Assembly (NCBI GenBank): GCA_964512645.1
Contig: CAZEJS010000010.1
Coordinates: 1 to 64,000 of the forward strand
Direction: 5' to 3'
Source: CAZEJS01 sp964512645
GTDB taxonomy: Bacteria > Actinomycetota > Geothermincolia > Fen-727 > Anoxymicrobiaceae
DNA length: 64,000 nt
Made by a program: the position numbers and the translations under genes. Below, one piece after another: positions 52,591-61,332 of this stretch (position 1 is its first letter; the number at the start of each line of letters is the position of its first letter). The notes beneath the pieces were generated by a model, which was given only the letters and a program-made list of their open reading frames with translations, searched no databases and had not been told where the DNA came from.

Positions 52591-52610
52591 GGCGATTACC
52601 CCCTTCTTCT

Positions 52611-52645
52611 ATGTAAACACGCCGAGCAAACGCCCGGCGCTGTAC
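52611..52645 (-). other. hairpin in the rny leader
   Basis: On the transcribed strand GCCGGGC, a GTTT loop and GCTCGGC form a seven-pair stem (one G-U) just upstream of the AAGGGGG of rny. No T run, so not a terminator; a site for autoregulatory cleavage is conceivable. Confidence 0.3.
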
Positions 52646-52775
52646 AGACAAGTATGTCGGCCCGAGTGCGGTGCAGTGCTACCCGCCAGACCGATGATGG
52701 ATTCCGCCCGATCCTGCCTAGGAAAACCCCATATATCTCAATACTCGACGTTCCAGCGCAATGAATGCCCTATTT

Positions 52776-53288
52776 TCATTCTAATTCGGCGCCAGTTTCA
52801 GTGTCAACTTGCTCGGCGTTCGCGCACGCCCCGCCGGCATCCTCAACAGAGTAACCGCGGCGGAGAAGATACGCGAAAGTCTTCTCCCTCGCTTTTGCGG
52901 CACCTATCGTGCCACTGAGGGCGGAATAGCGCCGCACGGCGGCTGCTCGTGCCCGTTCCCGCTCCTCCTCGTGGTCGAGAGACTCCATCAGGCATTCCAC
53001 CAGTTCCCTGTCCAGTCGCTTTTTCAGAAGCTCGGAACGGATCCGGAACGACCCCAGTCCTTTTCTCACCAGTTCTTCGACGAAAGTCCTGCCGAATTCA
53101 CGATCGTCCAGCAGGCCTGCCCGTGCCAGACGCCCGAGGACCAGCTCGGTGGTCTCCTGCCCGTATCCCCATTTCCGCAACCTGTCTCTGGTCTCCCCGG
53201 TGCTCCTGGCCCTGTATTCAATGAAGCGGATCGCTTTCCTGTACGCTTCTTCGTCGATGCCCTGCATCAGCGGCGCCAGGGGGCTCAA
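52776..53288 (-). CDS. recX: regulatory protein RecX
   Basis: 170-residue, three-repeat helical protein that caps RecA filaments. Motifs: YRKAIRFIEYRARSTGETRDRL, VLGRLARAGLLDDREFGRTFVEE, GSFRIRSELLKKRL and YLLRRGYS. The TTG start overlaps the recA stop (TTGA) with AAGGA upstream, the classic recA-recX coupling. Confidence 0.94.
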   Translation of the reverse strand: MSPLAPLMQGIDEEAYRKAIRFIEYRARSTGETRDRLRKWGYGQETTELVLGRLARAGLLDDREFGRTFVEELVRKGLGSFRIRSELLKKRLDRELVECLMESLDHEEERERARAAAVRRYSALSGTIGAAKAREKTFAYLLRRGYSVEDAGGACANAEQVDTETGAELE

Positions 53289-54373
53289 GCGGGGTCCTTC
53301 GCCTTCGCGGACCCTTTCGCCTTCTTCTCCACGGGGACCACTTCCACCGACGCCAACGCCCCGTCCTCGGCACTTCCCGCGGCGACCGGCGCCAGTCCCG
53401 CTTCCTCGCGTATCCGGTTTTCGACGCGTTCGGAGATGTCGCTGTGTTCGGCCAGAAAGGACTTGGCGTTCTCGCGCCCCTGCCCCAGCTGGTCCTCTTC
53501 GTACATGTACCAGGCGCCGCTCTTCTTGATGACGCCGTGAGTGACCCCCAGGTCGAGTATATCGCCCTCGCGCGATACGCCCAGGCCGTACATGATATCG
53601 AATTCCGCGTTCTTGAACGGTGGAGCCACCTTGTTCTTGACCACCCGCGCGCGCACTCGGTTTCCAACGATGTCCGTGCCCTTCTTGATAGTGTCGATCT
53701 TTCTCAGGTCCAGCCTCACCGAGGAGTAGAACTTGAGCGCCCGTCCTCCGGGTGTAACCTCCGGGTTTCCGAACATTACACCTATCTTCTCCCTCAACTG
53801 ATTGATGAAGATCGCGATCGTATTGGACCTGTTTATGGCGTTGGACAGCTTCCGCAACGCCTGGGACATGAGCCGGGCCTGGAGGCCGACATGAGAGTCA
53901 CCTATATCACCCTCTATCTCGGCCCTGGGCACGAGTGCGGCGACCGAGTCGATCACGACCACGTCCACCGCGGCGCTCCTCACCAGAAGCTCTGTTATCT
54001 CCAGCGCCTGTTCGCCGGTGTCTGGCTGGCTTATTAGCAGTTCGTCGATGTTCACCCCGAGGGCTCGCGAGTAGGCCGGGTCGAGCGCGTTCTCCGCGTC
54101 AATGAAAGCTCCGACGCCCCCCATCTTCTGCGCTTCTGCGACTATCTGCAGGGCGACCGTCGTCTTTCCGCTTGATTCCGGCCCGAATATTTCTATCACC
54201 CTGCCCCGGGGAAGGCCCCCCACGCCGAGTGCGATATCCAGTGCCAGAGAACCGGTCGGTACAACCTCGACGGCCATCCTGTCGGCTTCGGCGCCAAGTT
54301 TCATGATGGAGCCCCGACCGAACTGGCGCTCTATCTGCATGAGCGCCATCTCGAGTGATTTGTCCTTTTCCAA
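53285..54373 (-). CDS. recA: recombinase RecA
   Basis: ATP-dependent strand-exchange protein and SOS coprotease. 362 residues: LEMALMQIERQFGRGSIMKLG, Walker A GPESSGKTT, Walker B VVVIDSVAAL, loop MAW-equivalent QLREKIGVMFGNPEVTPGG and a Lys/Ala-rich C-terminal tail. The TTG at 54373 is preferred: GAGGTGA precedes it and the N-terminus then matches other RecA proteins; the GTG three codons earlier is the alternative. No obvious SOS box upstream; translation is linked to thpR, whose stop lies in the ribosome-binding site. Confidence 0.97.
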   Translation of the reverse strand: MEKDKSLEMALMQIERQFGRGSIMKLGAEADRMAVEVVPTGSLALDIALGVGGLPRGRVIEIFGPESSGKTTVALQIVAEAQKMGGVGAFIDAENALDPAYSRALGVNIDELLISQPDTGEQALEITELLVRSAAVDVVVIDSVAALVPRAEIEGDIGDSHVGLQARLMSQALRKLSNAINRSNTIAIFINQLREKIGVMFGNPEVTPGGRALKFYSSVRLDLRKIDTIKKGTDIVGNRVRARVVKNKVAPPFKNAEFDIMYGLGVSREGDILDLGVTHGVIKKSGAWYMYEEDQLGQGRENAKSFLAEHSDISERVENRIREEAGLAPVAAGSAEDGALASVEVVPVEKKAKGSAKAKDPA

Positions 54374-54378
54374 TCTTC

Positions 54379-54972
54379 TCACCTCTTGTCAGTTCGGGCG
54401 GACTCATTGCCCACGCTATGGATTACGGAATACTCGGATCCCTCGCTCGACAGAGTGCTCCGATAGAGGACCAGCCGGTCCACCTTCATCTCCAGCCAGT
54501 CCCGTGCGTACCGCTCAACGATTCTCCCGGGAATCTTCACCGGCTTCCGAGCGCGGGCGACGGTGATGTGGGGAGTGTAACTCCTGCCCTCACGATTCAG
54601 ACCGCAGGCCGCAGCGCCCTTGTCGAGCACATCGTACACTTTCTTCACACGGCCCGAGTCGTCGCACGCACCCACATATACGACTCTAGCAGACGACGGT
54701 GACGGAAATCCGCTCACTCCTCCGACCCTCAAAACGAAGGGCAGGTGCCTGGACGCTTTTTCCATCCATCGTGAATACTGATCGATCCTCTCCATGGAAA
54801 AAGGCCCGAGGAACCTGAGGGTCACGTGGAGATTGTCCGGGGGGACCCACCTTACACCGGCTAAGTCGTCGCTCATCTGCCCGACCACTTCTCGGACGAA
54901 GTCTCTGGTCCTGTCACTGAGTTCTATAGCGGTGAAAAGTCTCGGGTCGCGACGGCGCTGCTCGCTTCGCAT
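54379..54972 (-). CDS. thpR: RNA 2',3'-cyclic phosphodiesterase
   Basis: 197 residues of the 2H phosphoesterase family with the two HxTx motifs, HVTL (after VPPDNL) and HITV (after YTP), and LFTAIELSD at the start. These enzymes open 2',3'-cyclic RNA ends; LigT/ThpR often lies before recA in actinobacteria and Firmicutes together with cinA/pgsA, of which only this member is here. Confidence 0.92.
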   Translation of the reverse strand: MRSEQRRRDPRLFTAIELSDRTRDFVREVVGQMSDDLAGVRWVPPDNLHVTLRFLGPFSMERIDQYSRWMEKASRHLPFVLRVGGVSGFPSPSSARVVYVGACDDSGRVKKVYDVLDKGAAACGLNREGRSYTPHITVARARKPVKIPGRIVERYARDWLEMKVDRLVLYRSTLSSEGSEYSVIHSVGNESARTDKR

Positions 54973-55010
54973 GAGACCAGTCTAACACCCCCCGGGTAGC
55001 AATACAAGCA

Positions 55011-55250
55011 TCATTTCTCCTCCTCGAGGCGAAACAGCTTGTCCCTGGACGAACCGCCGGACACCAGCTCCAGCGCGGACCGGCAGACGCCCAGGTGCCT
55101 GCTGAGCGCTTTCACGACCGCGGCGTTCGCTCTTCCCTTCTCCGGCGCGCATGTCACGTGCACCTTATAGGTGTCGTCCCCCAGTTCTTCGACCCTGGTG
55201 TTCGCGGAGCGTGGGCAGGCCCTCACCTTCAATATCCGGCCTTCACCCAA
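55011..55250 (-). CDS. DUF167 (YggU) family protein
   Basis: 79 residues with the family signature KVRACPRSANTRVEEL and APEKGRANAAVVKALSRHLGV, SGGSSRDKLFRL. Function unknown; usually near yggT/yggS and proC, as here. TTG start preceded by GGTGGTGA. Confidence 0.9.
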   Translation of the reverse strand: MGEGRILKVRACPRSANTRVEELGDDTYKVHVTCAPEKGRANAAVVKALSRHLGVCRSALELVSGGSSRDKLFRLEEEK

Positions 55251-55279
55251 TGGAGTTCACCACCGGTGCGGCCGTAACG

Positions 55280-55311
55280 CGAAGGAGCGCCCTCCACGGG
55301 GCGCCCCTTCG
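55280..55311 (-). other. long hairpin between divIVA and DUF167 genes
   Basis: Thirteen-pair stem (CGAAGGGGCGCCC with GGGCGCTCCTTCG, one G-U) around CGTGGA, 19 bases after the divIVA stop. No T run follows on either strand; may end transcription weakly, protect the upstream mRNA, or serve as a processing site. Confidence 0.4.
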
Positions 55312-55330
55312 AGATTCAGGATCAATTGTT

Positions 55331-56416
55331 TCATTCCCAGAAGAAATGGCCATCGCGCTTGTCCTTGCGACCCCTGCGCCGTTTCTCGCGGTCGTCGCCT
55401 TCCTCTTCGACGTCGAACTCCCCGAAAACCGACTCGTCCGCCGCGCCCATCGCCAGAACCTCGTCAACGAGGTCTCTGCTGGGCGGCGGCGCAACCTTGT
55501 CCTCGGGGCCGCGGGGTTCCTGCACGGCCCTCTCTGGCGGCTTCACAGGAGGCGCAACCTCCCTCATCTCGCGAGCCGCAGGAGCCCTCTGGAGAGCATC
55601 GTCCTCCGGGGGAACCCGAGGACCTTCCTTCCCGGAGGCGTTCTCGGGCGGTGCCACAGCGGCAGGTGGAGGTGGAGCCACGGCAGGCTCGGGCCTGTCC
55701 GGCGGGGCGGAAGGCTCTTCCCGGGGCGCGGCGGCAACGGTCGGAGGCGCGGCCGTCTCAGCGCGGGCAGGGGCCGGAGACGGCTGGTCAGCCAGGAGCG
55801 CCTCCAGCGTCCTCGCTTCCCGGGGAGCATCCTGGGGCTTCTTCTCGGGGCGCGCCGCCGGGGCGTCCGACCCGGTGGCGAAACCGGGAGGTTCCGACGT
55901 CGGTTGCTCGAACTTCACTCCGTCGGTCTCCTCCCGGGATTCCCAGTCGGCGACCTTCGCCAGTTGCGCTTCGGATATCTCGCGAATGCTGTCCAGATAC
56001 CTTTTCTTGATCTCCTGGAGCGAAGCGATGGCGCGCTCAGCCTTCTGACGGTCGTTCTGAGCCGCAAGGAGCATCTGTCTGGCCTGCTCCTGCGCGCTCC
56101 GCATCATCGAATCCGACTCCTCCTGCGCTTTGGACAGCATCGCCTCCGACTCCTGCCGGGCCTGCTCCTTCACCGCCTCGGCGGATTTGCTGGCGGCCAG
56201 CAGCGCGCTCTGCAGAGACGTCTGCATCTCTTCGAACTCGGACAGCCGCTTCTTCATGTGCTCCATCTGCTGACGCAGTTCCGCGCTCTCCTGGCCGAGC
56301 CTCTCGAATTCATCGGCGACGAGATCGAGGAAAGCGTCAACTTCTTCCTCGTTATAACCTCCGAACCGTGCCGACTTGAACTCTTTGTGGTGGATGTCCG
56401 TGGGAGTCATCGCCAT
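55331..56416 (-). CDS. DivIVA domain protein with long Pro/Ala-rich linker
   Basis: 361 residues. DivIVA N-terminus (TPTDIHHKEFKSARFGGYNEEEVDAFLD) binds curved membrane; a coiled coil follows to about residue 160; residues 170-325 are proline, alanine and glutamate rich and probably disordered; the C-terminus is acidic then basic (GRKDKRDGHFFWE). Actinobacterial Wag31 proteins direct polar growth and have a shorter linker. GGAGGT lies 9 bases before the ATG. Follows proC and sepF in the division cluster. Confidence 0.93.
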   Translation of the reverse strand: MAMTPTDIHHKEFKSARFGGYNEEEVDAFLDLVADEFERLGQESAELRQQMEHMKKRLSEFEEMQTSLQSALLAASKSAEAVKEQARQESEAMLSKAQEESDSMMRSAQEQARQMLLAAQNDRQKAERAIASLQEIKKRYLDSIREISEAQLAKVADWESREETDGVKFEQPTSEPPGFATGSDAPAARPEKKPQDAPREARTLEALLADQPSPAPARAETAAPPTVAAAPREEPSAPPDRPEPAVAPPPPAAVAPPENASGKEGPRVPPEDDALQRAPAAREMREVAPPVKPPERAVQEPRGPEDKVAPPPSRDLVDEVLAMGAADESVFGEFDVEEEGDDREKRRRGRKDKRDGHFFWE

Positions 56417-56444
56417 CTGAGATTACCTCCGTTCGGTTTCAGGT

Positions 56445-57248
56445 TCAGTCTGCGAGCTCGGCGGCCCTGCGCCTGGCCGCGTCCACGGCTCCGGCGATCA
56501 TTTCCGAGAAACCGCCTGAATCCATCCGCTCGAGCGCAGCCAGGGTGGTGCCCCCCGGTGAGGAAACCGCCCTCCTCAACGCCCCCGGGTCGCTTCCGGT
56601 CTCTTTGACCGTCTTTGCTGCGCCCCACAGCGTCTCCCTGGCCAGCAGGCCCGCTGTCTCCGCCGGCATCCCGAGTTCGACGGCGGCCTTCTCGAGCGCT
56701 TCGGTCAAGTAGAAGAAGTACGCGGGTCCGCTGCCGCTCACGGCGGTGACCAGGTCCATCAAGCTCTCTTCGACCTCGACGGCCTCGCCGATCGCCGAAA
56801 GCATCTCTCTGGCGGTCCCGGTGTCGCATTCCCCGGTACCGCTTGACACCGTGAAGCCGGAGGCCGCCGCCCGGACCATTGCGCCCATGTTGGGCATCAC
56901 TCTAACGATACACGGTTCCGGACCGACGGCTCTCCTGATGTTATCGACGGTCAACCCGGCGGCGATCGACATGAGCACCTGCGCCGGGCCGATACGGCCC
57001 TTCATCTCGGCCAGAACACCCGCGGAGTCCTGCGGCTTGACGGCGAGCACGACGGTCGACGCTTCCGACGCCAGCTCGGCGATGCTCTCAACGACCGTCA
57101 CGCCCTTCTCACGCTCGAGAAGCCGTGCCCTGCCGAGGTCCTTGTCTACCACCCCGACGTCGTTGCTCTTCAGTACGCCCGAATCTATCCACGCGGCCAC
57201 CATGGCCCTGCCCATGTTACCCGCGCCGACCAGACCAACACTGTACAA
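56445..57248 (-). CDS. proC: pyrroline-5-carboxylate reductase
   Basis: Last step of proline synthesis. 267 residues: NAD(P) site VGLVGAGNMGRAMV, LAVKPQD, SIAAGLTVDNI, VRVMPNMGAMV, and the C-terminal AVSGSGPAYFFYL and SSPGGTTLAALE. TTG at 57248 with AGGTGG 6 bases upstream fits the family N-terminus better than the longer ORF that overlaps sepF. Confidence 0.94.
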   Translation of the reverse strand: MYSVGLVGAGNMGRAMVAAWIDSGVLKSNDVGVVDKDLGRARLLEREKGVTVVESIAELASEASTVVLAVKPQDSAGVLAEMKGRIGPAQVLMSIAAGLTVDNIRRAVGPEPCIVRVMPNMGAMVRAAASGFTVSSGTGECDTGTAREMLSAIGEAVEVEESLMDLVTAVSGSGPAYFFYLTEALEKAAVELGMPAETAGLLARETLWGAAKTVKETGSDPGALRRAVSSPGGTTLAALERMDSGGFSEMIAGAVDAARRRAAELAD

Positions 57249-57265
57249 ACCAACCACCTGTCCAC

Positions 57266-57703
57266 TCAGAACTGGTTGAAGAAGCCCTTCTCCCTCATCC
57301 ACTTGCGGTCCTCCGCCGAAACCTCGATGTTTGCCGGCGTCAGCAGGAACACCATCTCCGCGACCCGCTGTATGCCGCCGTCGAGGCCATAGGTGAGACC
57401 GCTCACGAAGTCAATGAGTCGCTTCGCCAGATCGCGGTCGATGCTCTGGAGGTTGACGATGACGGGGGTGTCGTTCTTGAACTTCGCCCCAATCTGCTCC
57501 GCGTCGTTGAAGCTCTTGGGCTCGACGACGTGTACTCTCGAAGTGGTCTCGGGCACGGGCTGAAGTATCCTCTCGGAGCTTCGCCTGCGCGGGACCCTGT
57601 CCGAGATTTCCTCCACCGCTTCTTCACGAGCCCGCATCTCGCCAAACTCGTCAGGCTCCTTGAGCCCCAGCCATTCAGCCACCCTGCCCCAGAAACCGGG
57701 CAT
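57266..57703 (-). CDS. sepF: cell division protein SepF
   Basis: 145 residues: an N-terminal amphipathic membrane anchor (MPGFWGRVAEWLGLKE), an acidic linker, and the SepF core (VVEPKSFNDAEQIGAKFKND, VIVNLQSIDRDLAKRLIDF, VFLLTPANIEVS). It polymerises and links FtsZ to the membrane; in actinobacteria it replaces FtsA. AAGGAGGT ribosome-binding site. Confidence 0.96.
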   Translation of the reverse strand: MPGFWGRVAEWLGLKEPDEFGEMRAREEAVEEISDRVPRRRSSERILQPVPETTSRVHVVEPKSFNDAEQIGAKFKNDTPVIVNLQSIDRDLAKRLIDFVSGLTYGLDGGIQRVAEMVFLLTPANIEVSAEDRKWMREKGFFNQF

Positions 57704-57741
57704 CTATCCGACCTCCTTGCCGGTGCGTCCGATGGCCCGCG

Positions 57742-58440
57742 TCAGGTGAACAGCGCGGTTCCGATACGCACGATTGTAGACCCTTCCTCCACGGCCACCT
57801 CGAAGTCGTTCGTCATTCCCATCGAGAGCTCACGGAGCGTAAAACGCTCGATATCCTCCTCGCACCGGAGCCCCAGTTCCCTCAACTCCCTGAAAACCCA
57901 CCTGACCCTCTCCGGGTCATCGTCCATCGGCGCAATTGTCGACAACCCGACCACTGCCAGCCCGGGCATGGCCCCTGCTTCAGAAACCAGCCAGGGGAGC
58001 GCCCCGGGGGAAACCCCCGATTTCGAATCCTCCCCTGATACGTTGACCTGTATGAGGACGTCCTGGACGAAGCCACCCGCGCCGGCCCTGCGATCAATCT
58101 CGCCCGCAAGCCTCAGGCTGTCTACGGAGTGGATCAGGCGCACCAGCCCGGCGACCTTCCGGACCTTGTTGGTCTGAAGGTGGCCGATAAAATGCACCTC
58201 CGCACGGCCTCTGAGCCATTCCTCCTTCTCCAGCAGCTCCTGGACCCTGTTCTCTCCCACCAGGGACACCCCGGCCTCCACGACCGCCTCGACCTGAGCC
58301 CGGTCCCTGTTCTTGGTGGCCGCCAGCAACCGCACCCCGTCGGGATCACGCCCGACCCTGGATGCGCTTTCCCTTATCCGTCGGCGAACCTCATCCACGT
58401 TCTCTTTTATGCGGTTCAGATTATTTTTCGCTTGAATCAC
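57742..58440 (-). CDS. YggS-type PLP homeostasis protein
   Basis: 232-residue alanine-racemase-like single barrel: the PLP lysine is in LLAATKNRD (ATK), followed by GENRVQELLEK, HFIGHLQTNK, VNVSGEDSKSG and LSMGMTNDFEVAVEEGSTIVRIG. Binds PLP and buffers amino acid/PLP pools; no catalysis known. AAGGA precedes the GTG. Confidence 0.94.
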   Translation of the reverse strand: MIQAKNNLNRIKENVDEVRRRIRESASRVGRDPDGVRLLAATKNRDRAQVEAVVEAGVSLVGENRVQELLEKEEWLRGRAEVHFIGHLQTNKVRKVAGLVRLIHSVDSLRLAGEIDRRAGAGGFVQDVLIQVNVSGEDSKSGVSPGALPWLVSEAGAMPGLAVVGLSTIAPMDDDPERVRWVFRELRELGLRCEEDIERFTLRELSMGMTNDFEVAVEEGSTIVRIGTALFT

Positions 58441-58476
58441 AGGCTATTCCTTGTGGGGACCGACCCCCGGTGGCGG

Positions 58477-58764
58477 TCAATCAACGCCGTGCAGAACTTC
58501 AAATCCGTTCAGAGCGGACGGTTCGGTCCACTCCACTTCAACCGTGGCGACCCGCGCGGCGGACGGTCCGGTGCCGCACCACTCGATCGCCGACTCGACT
58601 TCCCGGCGTCCACCTTCGAACAACGCCTCCACGGAACCGTCGGGCAGGTTGCGCACCCATCCCTTCAGTCCGAGCCGGAGAGCCGCCTTTCGAGTCTCCG
58701 CCCTGAAGAAAACACCCTGGACACGTCCAATCACGCGCACCCGGGCTGCAACCCGCTCATCCAC
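58477..58764 (-). CDS. acylphosphatase
   Basis: 95-residue acylphosphatase: the phosphate-binding arginine and loop appear as GRVQGVFFRAETRKAA, with the catalytic asparagine in GWVRNLPDGSVEALFEG. Hydrolyses carboxyl-phosphate bonds. The GTG at 58764 is 5 bases after GGGGGTGG; ATG/GTG codons up to 58779 are possible. Overlaps the PgeF gene. Confidence 0.9.
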   Translation of the reverse strand: MDERVAARVRVIGRVQGVFFRAETRKAALRLGLKGWVRNLPDGSVEALFEGGRREVESAIEWCGTGPSAARVATVEVEWTEPSALNGFEVLHGVD

Positions 58765-59569
58765 CCGATCCACCCCCATGGATAATCGCGAGCGCCGCCT
58801 GGCGTCCGCACGGAGATCCGCGCCTGTGCGAGAAATAACCGGTTGAGCACGCGGTGCAAGTGTCGGATCGGTAAACGTTCTCGGGCCATATCCCGGACGC
58901 TTCCAGATCGAGGCCGACGGCAGCCCCGAGGTCCAGGCACGTCCGGATGCCGTCTGTCGTCAAGACCCGGCGTCCGAACCTCCGGGCGAACGCGTCGGCC
59001 ACCTCACCTCCTACCTCGAAGCAGCACGGCCCGATATGCGGACCCAGCAGGGCCAGGAGCTCCCGCCGTTCCTCCGTCCTCTCCCGCAACATCCTGGCGA
59101 CGCTGCCGGCAATGCCCGCAAGCGCACCGCGCCAGCCGGCATGGACAACCGCAACCGCCGGACGTCCCGGATCGATTACCACCAGCGGCACGCAGTCCGC
59201 GGTGAGCACGCCGACAGCCAGGCGCCCCGTCGCGGTGAAGAGCGCGTCGGTGTCCGGCATGGCCGTGTCGTGCCCGAAGGCGCCGCGGCCCGCGTCTGAG
59301 GCGCCTACCTCCCGGACGCCAGCGCCGTGTACCTGCCGGGGCAGCACCCAACTCCGCAGGGGCAGCCCCAGCTCCCCGGCGACGAGCCGCCTGTTCGCCG
59401 TCACCGCCTCAGGCCGGTCTCCAACCGAGAAAGAGAGGTTGAGCGAATCGAAGGGCTCATCGCTGACGCCGCCGTGCCTTCCCGTGAAGGCGACCTTCAC
59501 GCCGCACTCGCGCTCCAGGCGTGGGAACGCGAGCACCTCCAGCGTTCCAGAGCGCACTGTTTCCAGCAT
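58757..59569 (-). CDS. PgeF/YfiH multicopper-type peptidoglycan editing or nucleoside phosphorylase protein
   Basis: 270 residues with the zinc-site blocks of the DUF152 family: RQVHGAGV, TADCVPLVV, HAGWRGALAGIA and GPHIGPCCFEVG, and the C-terminal CTACSTGYFSHRR. Family members have been assigned purine nucleoside phosphorylase or UDP-MurNAc-tetrapeptide editing activity; position in the division cluster favours the latter but does not prove it. Starts directly on the preceding stop. Confidence 0.92.
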   Translation of the reverse strand: MLETVRSGTLEVLAFPRLERECGVKVAFTGRHGGVSDEPFDSLNLSFSVGDRPEAVTANRRLVAGELGLPLRSWVLPRQVHGAGVREVGASDAGRGAFGHDTAMPDTDALFTATGRLAVGVLTADCVPLVVIDPGRPAVAVVHAGWRGALAGIAGSVARMLRERTEERRELLALLGPHIGPCCFEVGGEVADAFARRFGRRVLTTDGIRTCLDLGAAVGLDLEASGIWPENVYRSDTCTACSTGYFSHRRGSPCGRQAALAIIHGGGSGG

Positions 59570-60856
59570 CTATCCCGAACCGCCAGCCCCGGGAGCGGGC
59601 TCGGTGGTACTCAGCAGCACTTTCACCACCCTGTTGTTCCTCACCAGCTCCACCTTGATGGCTACGCCGTTGTAATCGAACGACTCTCCCTTGACCGGCA
59701 CGTGCCCGAGGACCTTGAACACCAGACCCCCTACGGTATCGATGTCCTCCTCCTTGGGCATCGAGATTTGCAGGACCTCGTTGAGATCGTCTATGCTGAT
59801 CCGGGCGTCAACCCTGTACCTGCCCTCTGCGAGCTTCTCCACGAGGTCGATCTCCATGTCGAACTCGTCGAATATCTCCCCGACCAACTCTTCCAGCAGG
59901 TCCTCGATTGTGACCAGTCCTACCACGGTGCCGTACTCGTCGACGATCAGGGCCATGTGCACTTTTCGGCTCCTGAACTCCCGCAGCATGTCGCTCAAGA
60001 CCTTTGTCTCCGGTACCACGAACGCCTCACGGGCGATACCGCCGACTTCTCTGGTCAGGTTTCCCTCCTGCAGGTAGAGCATCAGGTCCTTGGCGTAAAG
60101 AACTCCTCTGATGTTGTCCAGCTCCCCGGAATAGACGGGGATGCGGGAGAATCCGCGCTCGATGGTCAGAACCAGGGCGTCCTTGACGGTTGCGTCCGCC
60201 TCGAGCGTCACCATGTCGGGCCTGGGAACCATTACCTCCCTGACCATCGTGTCGGAGAATTCGAACACGGAGTGGATCATGTCCTTCTCCTCGACCTCGA
60301 TGACGTCGTGCTCCTCCGCCGCGGTGACCATCGCCTTGATCTCGCCCTCGTCACGGACAAGGACCTCAGAAGGCGGCGGGCCGCGCCTCAGGACTCTCAG
60401 CACCCCTCTCGCCACAAGCTCGAAGAGTACGGCCAGCGGGTGTAGAAGCCAGCTCATGAAACCAATCGGCCTCGTCACCGCCAGCGCGTAACGCTCGGAG
60501 TCGTGGCTGGCGGCGGCCTTCGGCACCAGTTCTCCGAAGACAAACATGAATATGGTGAGCACCACGGTGCCAGCCACCACCCCAATTCCCGCGTTATGGG
60601 TGAGCCTGGTCGTCAGCCAGGTCGTCAGCGACGCAGAAGTGAGCTGCACCACGAGCACCATCAGAAGAAGCGGGGGCAGAAAGTAATCGGGGTTCTCGAT
60701 GAGTTTCTCGAGCTTCCTGGCCCTGGCAACGTCTTTCTCGACAAGGTACTTCACCCTTATCCTGCTGACACTCATGAGCGCGGTCTCTGAAGCCGCAAGG
60801 TACGCGGCGAAAAGTATCAACAGGACAAGACCGATCAATCCGAGGGTGATGGTCAT
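59570..60856 (-). CDS. CNNM/CorC-type membrane protein (DUF21-CBS-HlyC)
   Basis: 428 residues: DUF21 transmembrane domain (four helices, ASETALMSVSRIRV, GELVPKAAA), a CBS pair (TMVREVMVPRPDM onwards), and a C-terminal CorC_HlyC domain. CNNM/CorC proteins export or regulate magnesium, a functional link to the Mg cluster at 39-42 kb. Its ATG overlaps the ybeY stop (ATGA). Confidence 0.93.
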   Translation of the reverse strand: MTITLGLIGLVLLILFAAYLAASETALMSVSRIRVKYLVEKDVARARKLEKLIENPDYFLPPLLLMVLVVQLTSASLTTWLTTRLTHNAGIGVVAGTVVLTIFMFVFGELVPKAAASHDSERYALAVTRPIGFMSWLLHPLAVLFELVARGVLRVLRRGPPPSEVLVRDEGEIKAMVTAAEEHDVIEVEEKDMIHSVFEFSDTMVREVMVPRPDMVTLEADATVKDALVLTIERGFSRIPVYSGELDNIRGVLYAKDLMLYLQEGNLTREVGGIAREAFVVPETKVLSDMLREFRSRKVHMALIVDEYGTVVGLVTIEDLLEELVGEIFDEFDMEIDLVEKLAEGRYRVDARISIDDLNEVLQISMPKEEDIDTVGGLVFKVLGHVPVKGESFDYNGVAIKVELVRNNRVVKVLLSTTEPAPGAGGSG

Positions 60857-61332
60857 GGGTAGTCTCCCGCCTCCGTTCCGGTCATGGCGCCACCGGTAAG
60901 CCTGATCTCCGCTGCGCGCATCTTGCGCGACCCCTCGCTGTCGTCGTGGCGGTACCCGAGGAGATGGAGAAGGCCGTGGGCGGCGAGCATCTCGAGCTCC
61001 CGGTCCAGTGCTTCTCCCCGTCCGAGCGCCTGCCTGCCGGCCGCCTCGATGTCAATAACGATATCGCCCAGCGCCTCCTCCCCTTGGGATCCCAGCAGGT
61101 TCAACTCGCCGGGCTCCAGCTGTGGAAAAGAGAGGACGTCCGTCGGCTCGTCGATCCCGCGGTACTCGGAGTTCAGCCGGCGCATGCCGGAGTCGTCGGT
61201 CACCAGGACGCTCAACTCGACCGCAATGTCAGGAAGCAATTCGCGCGTCATCCTCCGTAGAGCGCGCTCAAGTCGCCCCCGCAACCGCCTTGTCGTCACC
61301 GCCCGCGGGTCTGTCTTTACCCTTACGCCCAT
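60853..61332 (-). CDS. ybeY: endoribonuclease YbeY
   Basis: Zinc enzyme for 16S rRNA 3' maturation. 159 residues with PTDVLSFP and the H-x3-H-x5-H site HGLLHLLGYRHDD. The start overlaps the end of pgpH by 65 bases; ATG 61332 has GGAG 7 bases upstream and the extra N-terminus fits the family, so the overlap is probably genuine. Confidence 0.95.
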   Translation of the reverse strand: MGVRVKTDPRAVTTRRLRGRLERALRRMTRELLPDIAVELSVLVTDDSGMRRLNSEYRGIDEPTDVLSFPQLEPGELNLLGSQGEEALGDIVIDIEAAGRQALGRGEALDRELEMLAAHGLLHLLGYRHDDSEGSRKMRAAEIRLTGGAMTGTEAGDYP

